A program made the translations under genes and the position numbers. A DNA stretch of 5,499 bases from Planctomycetota bacterium. GTDB lineage: Bacteria > Planctomycetota > Phycisphaerae > WQYP01. The notes under the pieces were generated by a model, which worked only from the letters and a program-made list of their open reading frames with translations, was not told the origin of the DNA and ran no database searches. How positions within the stretch are numbered: the stretch's first letter is position 1; the number at the start of each line of letters is the position of its first letter. Of this stretch, positions 1 to 4,869 are shown one piece after another. Location of the stretch: assembly GCA_021838985.1 (NCBI GenBank), contig JAKCCC010000171.1, forward strand, positions 1 to 5,499. The letters run 5' to 3'.

Positions 1-46
1 AGACCCGCTTGGTCATCGTTGGCCGCGACCGGCACAGCACTCCCGA
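1..46 (-). pseudogene. Out-of-frame continuation of the XylR-type sensory domain
   Basis: On the minus strand, bases 29 down to 3 read VAANDDQAG. This is the hallmark strand of the LacI/XylR sensory domain (family pattern like V(M/A)AxNDDxA), but it lies in a different frame from the gene starting at 595. The distance from the last good match (residue 86) is ~103 codons, against about 125 in E. coli XylR, so this is the expected region of the same domain rather than an unrelated gene. At least one frameshift must separate the two pieces, through gene decay or a sequence error. It continues past the window edge. Confidence 0.5.
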
Positions 47-595
47 TCAAGATTCAATATTGTTCGGAATTTTGCGGGGCGTAGCCGCAGCGGGTTGGCG
101 TCCTCGCGGCGTGTCGCCAACAAGGATCGGCTCGACCAGGCGAATCGGTGCGTTCCAGGGGGTGGCGTGCCCGACGGCGGCGCGGCCGGCACAATCGCGG
201 CGCATGCCACGGTCCGCCGGGACCATAAATCCCCCGTATCGCTTAGGCTGCCTTTCTTGGACCTTGTTCCTGGCGTAGCGTTGCCGCGCCAGCTCGCGCT
301 GCCGCCCCAGGCGGGCCAAGCCGGCGGGCCGCGCCTGGCCAACGCCGATCGTCGGAATTCCCAAGCGGCGTAAGGCTCTCAGGAAAGCCGCAGTCGTGAT
401 GTGGGCAATAACGCCATCGCAGCGCCCCTTTCCGAGCCAGGAAGGCAGCGGATCCTCCAATTGCCAGTCTTGGAAAAGTATGGACCAACGTCCCTGCGTC
501 CGCGCGTAGCGGGCGATGCCGCGCAGTATCCCCCGACCATAGGCCCGGCTGGTTTCAACGAGCAAAGCGACGGTCCGCAACGACCTTGGGCGCAT
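47..595 (-). CDS. XylR-type sugar-responsive regulator, N-terminal sensory part (probably frameshifted)
   Basis: The first ~86 residues match the start of XylR-type regulators, which join a LacI/periplasmic-binding-like sugar-sensing domain to a C-terminal AraC DNA-binding domain. Visible signatures are VALLVETSRAYGRGILRGIA (residues 9-28), the GRWSILFQ strand (35-42), a DPLPSWL segment (48-54), CDGVIAHI (59-66) and LGIPTIGVG (78-86). ATG 595 is chosen because homology begins right there; GGGGGA lies 9-14 bases upstream. The open frame runs further upstream (to 817), but only as a shadow of the neighbouring gene. After residue ~90 similarity is poor (a faint ER..KRYGGF remains at the expected place), and the frame stops at 47-49 before the domain is complete. 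The AraC domain would lie beyond the window. The gene follows the CBM9-like gene by 37 bases, suggesting one transcript. Family: fairly sure. Intactness: doubtful. Confidence 0.68.
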   Translation of the reverse strand: MRPRSLRTVALLVETSRAYGRGILRGIARYARTQGRWSILFQDWQLEDPLPSWLGKGRCDGVIAHITTAAFLRALRRLGIPTIGVGQARPAGLARLGRQRELARQRYARNKVQERQPKRYGGFMVPADRGMRRDCAGRAAVGHATPWNAPIRLVEPILVGDTPRGRQPAAATPRKIPNNIES

Positions 596-632
596 CAAGC
601 CGTGTCCCCCGAAAACAACCGGGTCCAAGATC

Positions 633-1532
633 TCAGCGGCCGGATGGCGACAGTGAAAACAGTGGATCGGCCAGTACGATATGGTCAGCGGCAGGGGCGG
701 GGTGCAACACAAGCTGCCCCATGCGATACGGCGCGAACGCCTGAGCCGCAGGCGCCACCGCGAAGAGGCTGTATTGCACCAACTGCCGTTTTTTATCCGC
801 CCTCTGTTTCCAGGCATAGCGAATCAGATTCACCCGGAAGCGCGAGCCCCTCCGTGGGGCGGTGCGCAACGGCGGCGGCAGCTCCGCCAGCGGCACACGA
901 GCCACCACCGCCCACGCTCTTTGACCGCGCCGCCACCCTTGCGTTACTTTCACCCGCAGGCCCGGCGCCCGCCAGGGAATAAGGCTGAATGGCTGGGCGA
1001 AATTGATGCCGCCGTCGGCGGTTGGATGCGGCGGTTGGGCGGTGTTGTGCCAGACTTGTGCGACTCGTCCGGTGGGCGAGACCACAATTTCGTAGAAATT
1101 GGCGCCATTTTGGCGACGGGCGGTGTCCAGCCAGATTTCGACGCAGTTATGCCGCCATAGATTATCGGGGGAGGCAGCCGCCGCGTGCCAGCGGTTTCCC
1201 AAGCCCACAAAAGCCACGTATATCGAGCTGCGGCCATAGGCCAGCGCGCCCCAAGTGACGGCTTTTACGGCCGGGTAAGTCGCCGGGTTAATCAGAGAGT
1301 ACCATTTCGCGGTTTGCCAGAAGTTCGGGGCGAAGGGATCCAGCAACTGGTGCCGGCTGGTACGCTCCGGTCCCACGGATGTGGCCACGACGACGCGCGG
1401 ACGCGTGGAATTGGCCGCACTGACCGCACCCGTCGACGGACCACTCTTACAGCCCGGCCATACGGAAATCAACGAAACGGCCAGAACCGTCACGCCGATC
1501 ATTTTAAACGTTGTCACGCCGGTACGCTTCAC
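633..1532 (-). CDS. Exported, possibly lipid-anchored protein with a carbohydrate-binding family 9-like domain
   Basis: A 299-residue protein, probably outside the cytoplasm, that likely binds a polysaccharide or sugar. The N-terminus has K2, R3 and K10, a hydrophobic stretch (residues 11-25) and a cysteine at 28 (VWPGC). This resembles a lipoprotein signal, though W at -3 and P at -2 make a poor lipobox. Residues ~65-280 carry the CBM9-like pattern of single-domain family 9-like proteins: a strand around SSIYVAFVG (102-110), CVEIWLDT (130-137), NFYEIVVSPTGRV (145-157), AWAVVARVPLAEL (206-218), GSRFRVNLIRYAW (229-241) and a closing RMGQLVL (270-276). No catalytic domain is seen. GTG 1532 is preferred over ATG 1502 because it supplies the positive n-region of the signal; no clear Shine-Dalgarno supports either. 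It is the upstream partner of the XylR-type regulator gene, which suggests sugar sensing or uptake. The ligand cannot be told from sequence. Confidence 0.8.
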   Translation of the reverse strand: MKRTGVTTFKMIGVTVLAVSLISVWPGCKSGPSTGAVSAANSTRPRVVVATSVGPERTSRHQLLDPFAPNFWQTAKWYSLINPATYPAVKAVTWGALAYGRSSIYVAFVGLGNRWHAAAASPDNLWRHNCVEIWLDTARRQNGANFYEIVVSPTGRVAQVWHNTAQPPHPTADGGINFAQPFSLIPWRAPGLRVKVTQGWRRGQRAWAVVARVPLAELPPPLRTAPRRGSRFRVNLIRYAWKQRADKKRQLVQYSLFAVAPAAQAFAPYRMGQLVLHPAPAADHIVLADPLFSLSPSGR

Positions 1533-1604
1533 CTTAGCACCAGACGAACGGTAAACATCCCTGCCCCGCGAGGACTACCAGCCTCCTGCACGCGCCTTCA
1601 AGAC

Positions 1605-1653
1605 CCATGGTTATGGTCGCTTCACCTTTCCGAATCCATTCACCATAACCTGG
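1605..1653 (-). repeat. Inverted repeat immediately after the reductase stop codon
   Basis: GGTTATGGT (1609-1617) and ACCATAACC (1642-1650) are perfect 9-base inverted arms around a 24-base spacer. The arms can be extended by CCAT and TGG with a one-base bulge. The structure starts directly after the reductase TAG (1654-1656). There is no T-run on the minus strand, so it is not a classical intrinsic terminator. It could be a factor-dependent or processing hairpin, or a dyad operator for the CBM9-like gene that starts at 1532. Confidence 0.35.
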
Positions 1654-2721
1654 CTACGGTGCCAAACAACTTTCTGACCGAAAAGTTACAGGTTGTACCC
1701 CGGATTTTACTGTGGTCAACGTTTGCGGTCCCATCTCACTGCTGTGGCCCGGAAACGCCCTGGCCCTAGGATCAATATACGTCTTGGCGAAGTTAACTGC
1801 AACTGCCGCTTCCGAAAAGCCCGTCGCGATCAGTTTTAACTTGCCCACGTGCCCCGCCACGTCGCCGGCGGCAAACACCCCTTGTACGTTCGTCTGCATC
1901 CGCTGGTCGACCAGAATCGAATGGCCTTGAATATTCAGCGGCCAAGTCTTAATTGCGCCCAGCGAACTGATAAACCCCAACTGAGCGATAATCGCATCCA
2001 CGGGTAACATCCGTTCTTCCCGCGTCTGGTTGTTGAAGATCACGGCGCCGCTTATTTTGCCGTCCGTCGTTATCAGTTCTCTTAATTCCCAAAAAGTCAG
2101 TATCGGTATGCCCGCATTCTGCACCCGGTTAACACTGTCTTCATGCGCTCGGAACTGATTGCGGCGATGAATGATCGTAATTTCCGACGCAATTTCGTGC
2201 AAATTCATCGCCCAATCCAGAGCCGAATCACCTCCGCCGATGATCAACAGCCGCTTCTGTTTAAAAATAGCCTTCTGCTTGACTACATAATAGACACCCC
2301 GATCCTCCCATTGGTTAGCGCTTTCCACCGGCAGCTTTCGCGGCGCTAGCGGCCCCGCTCCGGCCGTAATGACGACGGTCCGGCTGTAATGCTCGCTTTT
2401 ATCGGTAGTTATGACGAAACAACCCATCGCCTCATCAGGCCTAAGCGACTGCGCCGTCTCGGATAGATGCACGCTCGGATGATGTTGTAAACCCTGCTCC
2501 ACCAAGTTCTTTACCAGGTCACGTGCCAGCACCTTCGGAAAGCCCGCTACGTCGTAGATATATTTTTCCGGATATAACGCCGTCAATTGTCCGCCCAGTT
2601 GGTCCAGTGAATCGACCAGCTTGGTCTTCATCTGCCGCAGCCCGGCGTAGTACGCCGCAAACAACCCGGTCGGCCCGGCTCCGACAATCGTCACGTCAAA
2701 TATCTCCGGTCCACTGATCAT
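1654..2721 (-). CDS. Ferredoxin--NADP(+) reductase, thioredoxin-reductase-like type
   Basis: A cytoplasmic FAD enzyme that passes electrons between NADPH and ferredoxin or flavodoxin (EC 1.18.1.2 class). Order of motifs in the 355 residues: FAD dinucleotide fold with GAGPTG (14-19); the family-typical LGGQLTALYPEKYIYDVAGF (42-61); TAGAG (119-123); NADP fold with GGGDSA (162-167); HRRNQFRAHE (185-194), where the two arginines fit NADPH preference; AAGDVAG (285-291) and a TGFSEAAVAVN helix (300-310). The redox CxxC of true thioredoxin reductases is absent, which with the tail motif PGHSSE (324-329) points to the YumC-type FNR group. About 26 residues after that motif look non-conserved, an unusual C-terminal extension. 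ATG 2721 has AGAGG 7 bases upstream. It is transcribed divergently from the sigma factor, and a TATAAT lies ~62 bases upstream. Confidence 0.88.
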   Translation of the reverse strand: MISGPEIFDVTIVGAGPTGLFAAYYAGLRQMKTKLVDSLDQLGGQLTALYPEKYIYDVAGFPKVLARDLVKNLVEQGLQHHPSVHLSETAQSLRPDEAMGCFVITTDKSEHYSRTVVITAGAGPLAPRKLPVESANQWEDRGVYYVVKQKAIFKQKRLLIIGGGDSALDWAMNLHEIASEITIIHRRNQFRAHEDSVNRVQNAGIPILTFWELRELITTDGKISGAVIFNNQTREERMLPVDAIIAQLGFISSLGAIKTWPLNIQGHSILVDQRMQTNVQGVFAAGDVAGHVGKLKLIATGFSEAAVAVNFAKTYIDPRARAFPGHSSEMGPQTLTTVKSGVQPVTFRSESCLAP

Positions 2722-2776
2722 GGCTTGCCTCTTCGCTTCTGGTGGCTCCCCTGGCGGCGGCTCCCACCCATTTCAA

Positions 2777-2799
2777 CTAAATATTATAGTCCTAAATAT
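2777..2799. repeat. CTAAATAT direct repeat over the reductase -10 box
   Basis: CTAAATAT occurs at 2777-2784 and 2792-2799, a 15-base period. The pair brackets the TATAAT of the minus-strand promoter, so a protein bound here would control reductase transcription. It may also be a chance result of the local AT richness. Confidence 0.35.
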
Positions 2800-2809
2800 A
2801 CCGAATTAA
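2783..2809 (-). promoter_or_regulatory. Sigma70-like promoter for the ferredoxin--NADP reductase gene
   Basis: On the minus strand there is a perfect TATAAT at 2788-2783, about 62 bases before ATG 2721. The best -35 at suitable spacing is TTTAAT-like, around 2809-2804, which is a weak match and suggests an activated or otherwise regulated promoter. Transcription would begin near 2776, leaving a leader of about 55 bases. Confidence 0.42.
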
Positions 2810-2976
2810 AAGGTGATTACCAGAATTATGAAGTTTACCAAGTCGGATGCGGCCGGTGGGAAAAACGTAAATGGTTAATTTAGAATGTGTTACCAGTATA
2901 TTTTTCAAGTTTATCCATTTTATCAAGTTCTTTGTGGCCGCTGCCTGCATAACGCTGGACCGGTTGCCGCCGAATG

Positions 2977-3006
2977 TTCGCAGGCCTACTTTTCGGCTAA
3001 TATATT
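2977..3006 (+). promoter_or_regulatory. Weak promoter candidate for the sigma factor gene
   Basis: TTCGCA (2977-2982, 4 of 6 matches to TTGACA) and TATATT (3001-3006, 5 of 6 matches to TATAAT) are separated by 18 bases. Transcription would start only a few bases before ATG 3016, giving a nearly leaderless message, which agrees with the absence of a Shine-Dalgarno there. An ECF-type GGAAC motif, expected for simple autoregulation, was not seen. Confidence 0.25.
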
Positions 3007-3015
3007 CCGGTCTCT

Positions 3016-3609
3016 ATGGCGCCTGAAAGCCCCTTAAATCAAGGTGAGCAGAACACCCTGCCGGCGGCCGATACTTGGGTCGCCACGTATGGCGATACGC
3101 TGCTGGCGTACGCCCGCTTGAGGGTACGGGATCAAGCGACAGCCGAGGAACTGGTCCAGGAAACTTTGTTGGCCGCGCTCCAGGGGGCGCGTTATTTTTC
3201 AGGACAGGCCAATTTCGGCACGTGGCTGACCGGCATTCTGAAACATAAGATCGTCGATCACTTCAGACGGCGGCAGCCCGAAACGCCGCTTGATTTGGAA
3301 AATGATTTCGTCGTTGACGCTATGTTCAATAAGGTGGAACATTGGAAGGCGTCATCCACGCCCCGCCCATGGCGGCAGTCACCGGATGCGGTGGCGGAAC
3401 AGGTTGAAACGCAGCGTGCCCTTCAGCGTTGCCTCGAGTCATTGCCGGAGCGATACCGTCAAGCCTTCGTCATGCGCGTCATGGATGAAAGTGATACCAA
3501 CGAAGTCTGTAAGATTTTAGGGCTTACTCCGAACCACTTATATGTTTTGTTGCACCGTGCCCGCCTGCGGTTGCGGGCGTGCCTGGAGGATCAAGGGATA
3601 GGAGCTTGA
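3016..3609 (+). CDS. ECF-type RNA polymerase sigma factor
   Basis: A 197-residue sigma-70-family factor of the extracytoplasmic-function class, directing RNA polymerase to a specific promoter set. Region 2 covers about residues 21-87: YGDTLLAYARLRV, then AEELVQETLLAAL (43-55, core binding), then FGTWLTGILKHKIVDHFRRR (67-86, -10 recognition). Region 4 covers about 132-192: LQRCLESLPERYRQAFVMR, then the helix-turn-helix through EVCKILGLTPNHLYVLLHRARLR. The two are joined by a ~45-residue linker with WKASSTPRPWR. Regions 1 and 3 are missing, as usual for ECF factors. No Shine-Dalgarno is visible before ATG 3016; the next in-frame methionine (residue 103) is far too late. The zinc-finger gene follows after 34 bases, the usual place for a cognate anti-sigma. 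The signal sensed and the target genes are unknown. Confidence 0.9.
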   Translation: MAPESPLNQGEQNTLPAADTWVATYGDTLLAYARLRVRDQATAEELVQETLLAALQGARYFSGQANFGTWLTGILKHKIVDHFRRRQPETPLDLENDFVVDAMFNKVEHWKASSTPRPWRQSPDAVAEQVETQRALQRCLESLPERYRQAFVMRVMDESDTNEVCKILGLTPNHLYVLLHRARLRLRACLEDQGIGA

Positions 3610-3643
3610 TTACCGGCCGCTGCCAAACCGGCCCGAAATACCT

Positions 3644-3928
3644 ATGTGGAAAAAGTTGAACATTCTTTCCTGCCGCCATGCGATGGAACTGGCCGCCGCC
3701 AAACTGGATGATGGTGCTTTAAGCCGTTTAGATCGGCTGTGGCTGGAATTCCATCTGCTGATGTGTGTTGCTTGCCGGACCTGCGCCAGTCAGATGAAAG
3801 CCATCGACCGTATGGCGCGTAGGCTCGCTGGGGACTGGCCATCCAGTACAACGGCTGGTCCATCTCTGTCCGCGGAAGCTCGCCGCCGTATCAACGGACT
3901 AATTCGGAATTCCCCTTATAACCCATAA
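3644..3928 (+). CDS. Small zf-HC2-type zinc-finger protein, putative anti-sigma factor
   Basis: A 94-residue cytoplasmic-looking protein with no membrane segment. It has the zinc-binding anti-sigma pattern: C10 with nearby H12, then H37-LLM-C41-VA-C44 (HxxxCxxC) and a further C47. The residues between (AMELAAAKLDDGALSRLDRLWLEFHL) fit the family's helix pair. Such mini-proteins commonly sit right behind an ECF sigma gene, and the zinc/cysteine site in relatives such as RsrA and ChrR responds to oxidants. Here that sensing role is inferred only from position and motif. The C-terminal half (52-94) is polar, with no recognised domain. ATG 3644 lies 34 bases after the sigma stop with no visible Shine-Dalgarno; the alternative M14 would remove C10 and is less likely. 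Most likely co-transcribed with the sigma gene. Confidence 0.75.
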   Translation: MWKKLNILSCRHAMELAAAKLDDGALSRLDRLWLEFHLLMCVACRTCASQMKAIDRMARRLAGDWPSSTTAGPSLSAEARRRINGLIRNSPYNP

Positions 3929-3976
3929 TCGGTCAAGGGCTCGACCGCTATGCGAAAACGCAATTTCCCGCGGGCC

Positions 3977-4008
3977 TTGATTCCGTACCATAATAGGTGG
4001 TGTAGGCT
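3977..4008 (+). promoter_or_regulatory. Possible long-spacer promoter before the cysteine-rich gene
   Basis: TTGATT (3977-3982) and TAGGCT (4003-4008) are 20 bases apart, a spacing that would need untwisting by a MerR-family activator such as the one encoded at 4462. Start of transcription would fall near 4015, exactly at the first leader hairpin. The -10 match is weak and no clear dyad fills the spacer (only ACC..GGT, 3987-3998). An alternative -10, CATAAT (3989-3994), lacks a good -35. Confidence 0.2.
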
Positions 4009-4014
4009 TAACAT

Positions 4015-4052
4015 CGGGAAGTCCATCTTCCCGGAGGCTGCGGCGGCTCCGG
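4015..4052 (+). ncRNA. Two adjoining hairpins in the leader of the cysteine-rich gene
   Basis: CGGGAAG-TCCAT-CTTCCCG (4015-4033) is a perfect 7-base-pair hairpin. It overlaps by three bases a second one, CCGGAG (4031-4036) with CTCCGG (4047-4052) around a 10-base loop, so the two cannot both form fully. They lie 47 bases before the start codon of the next gene and could be a regulatory leader, or a read-through-limiting structure after the sigma/anti-sigma pair. There is no T-run, so a classical terminator is unlikely. No known riboswitch class was recognised. Confidence 0.35.
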
Positions 4053-4098
4053 GGGATGAGAACTGTTGTAGACGCCGGGGTGAACGAGGAGGTATACC

Positions 4099-4320
4099 AT
4101 GAAGGGCCCCGTCGTGACGTTGGCCGCCATGGCGGTGGTGAGTAGTTTGGCCGTAACGGCGGTTACCCAGGTCGTGGTGGCACGAATGTCGGCGAATGCC
4201 GGCTGGATGGCGACAGCGGGCGCGGTCACGCGGAGCGTTGGTTGCGAAGACCCCCGTTGTGGGCAAGGCCGCGGCAAGTGCCCTGACCCGATCCGTCCCG
4301 GCTGCAGCCGCTGCCAGTGA
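4099..4320 (+). CDS. Small exported or membrane-anchored cysteine-rich protein
   Basis: A 73-residue protein I do not recognise. A strong Shine-Dalgarno, GAGGAGGT (4086-4093), sits 5 bases before ATG 4099, which argues that it is truly translated. K2 is followed by a hydrophobic helix (about 5-28) and R29; SANA-G (31-35) offers a signal peptidase I-type AxA site. The protein is therefore either secreted as a ~39-residue peptide or anchored by one helix. The tail holds five cysteines at 49, 54, 61, 69 and 72 (C-x4-C-x6-C-x7-C-x2-C) among charged and proline/glycine residues, suitable for binding metal or forming disulfides. It lies between an ECF/zinc-finger pair and a heavy-metal MerR regulator, so a metal or thiol-stress role is a reasonable inference, not shown. 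Confidence 0.6.
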   Translation: MKGPVVTLAAMAVVSSLAVTAVTQVVVARMSANAGWMATAGAVTRSVGCEDPRCGQGRGKCPDPIRPGCSRCQ

Positions 4321-4351
4321 TCCCCCCGGCCGGAACCAATCCCTACTTTGG

Positions 4352-4386
4352 CGGTGGCCCAGCGGCTAAAAACCGCCGGACCACCG
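4352..4386 (+). repeat. Long imperfect hairpin between the cysteine-rich gene and merR-like gene
   Basis: Outer stem CGGTGG (4352-4357) pairs with CCACCG (4381-4386). After a short internal loop, inner stem GCGG (4362-4365) pairs with CCGC (4373-4376) around the loop CTAAAAA. Two further G-C pairs (4358-4359 with 4378-4379) are possible with a bulged A. The structure lies 32 bases after the cysteine-rich stop and has no T-run behind it. It could end or stabilise the upstream message; otherwise the 141-base gap 4321-4461 holds nothing clear. Confidence 0.4.
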
Positions 4387-4461
4387 TCAGCAGATGGCAC
4401 GGCCAGTCAACCGGGGTTTGGTTAGCGGCAATGCGGCGGAACCTGAAACGAGGAGTCATCT

Positions 4462-4869
4462 ATGTGGACGGTCGGCCAAGTCGCAAGGCATGCGGGCGTG
4501 AATATTGAGACACTGCGTTATTACGAACGGCGCAAGTTGTTGCCCAAACCGTTACGCAAGGCCTCCGGCTACCGGCTTTATGACCGGCAGAGCTTGGAAC
4601 GGCTGCGATTCATCAAGCGGTCACAGGACCTAGGATTCACGCTGGCGGAAATCCACGACCTGCTGGAGCTGAGCCTGGGAACGTTGGCTCCGTGTGCCGA
4701 GGTACGCCAGAAGGCGCAAGCCAAACTTACCGACATCGAGCGGAAAATAAACGAACTGGCGGCCATGCGTGACCGGCTCCGGGCGCTGATCCGCCGCTGT
4801 CCTGCTGACGGTAAAGCAGCGGGACCATGCCCAATACTCGCCACTCTGGAGAATAATGAGCACGACTAA
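4462..4869 (+). CDS. MerR-family heavy-metal-responsive transcriptional regulator
   Basis: A 135-residue cytoplasmic DNA-binding regulator. It starts with the MerR helix-turn-helix and wing: VGQVARHAGVNIETLRYYER (4-23), KLLPKPLR..GYRLYD (26-41), LRFIKRSQDLGFTLAEIHDL (48-67). A long dimerisation helix follows (82-110). Metal-binding cysteines are in the standard places: C78 (TLAPCAEV), C113 and C123 (RRC-x9-CPILATLE). The CPILATLE ending resembles MerR (mercury), while x9 rather than x8 between the last two cysteines resembles ZntR-like sensors; the metal is therefore not decided (Hg, Zn, Cd or Pb). ATG 4462 has AGGAG (4451-4455) six bases upstream. The thioredoxin-like gene begins inside its 3' end (14-base overlap), so the two are translationally coupled. 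No typical 19/20-base-spacer operator was found directly before it. Confidence 0.88.
   Translation: MWTVGQVARHAGVNIETLRYYERRKLLPKPLRKASGYRLYDRQSLERLRFIKRSQDLGFTLAEIHDLLELSLGTLAPCAEVRQKAQAKLTDIERKINELAAMRDRLRALIRRCPADGKAAGPCPILATLENNEHD

Larger units (their letters stand above)
2722..3015. promoter_or_regulatory. AT-rich divergent intergenic region between reductase and sigma factor
   Basis: This 294-base gap holds no convincing gene. Its middle (about 2770-2930) is much more AT-rich than the rest of the window, as expected for paired divergent promoters. TTACCA occurs three times on the plus strand (2817-2822, 2835-2840, 2890-2895), the first two 18 bases apart. An imperfect dyad TGGTTAA..GTTACCA spans 2872-2895. 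These are possible regulator sites, with no identified binding protein. Confidence 0.5.

Noticed and set aside
596..817. Upstream extension of the XylR-type frame to 817
   Set aside because: The extra 74 residues overlap the CBM9-like gene and carry no family similarity; homology begins at ATG 595.
401..1769. Long plus-strand open frames (401-982, 681-1160, 1185-1769)
   Set aside because: They lie antisense to the CBM9-like and XylR-type genes, show no domain motifs, and are typical GC-rich shadow frames.
3916..4400. Minus-strand frames 3916-4266 and 4008-4400
   Set aside because: Antisense to the leader and the cysteine-rich gene, which has a strong Shine-Dalgarno; compositions look non-coding.
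4317..4508. Plus-strand frame between the cysteine-rich gene and the MerR-type gene
   Set aside because: GTG start without a ribosome site, overlaps the MerR start in another frame, contains the hairpin, and has no recognisable motif.
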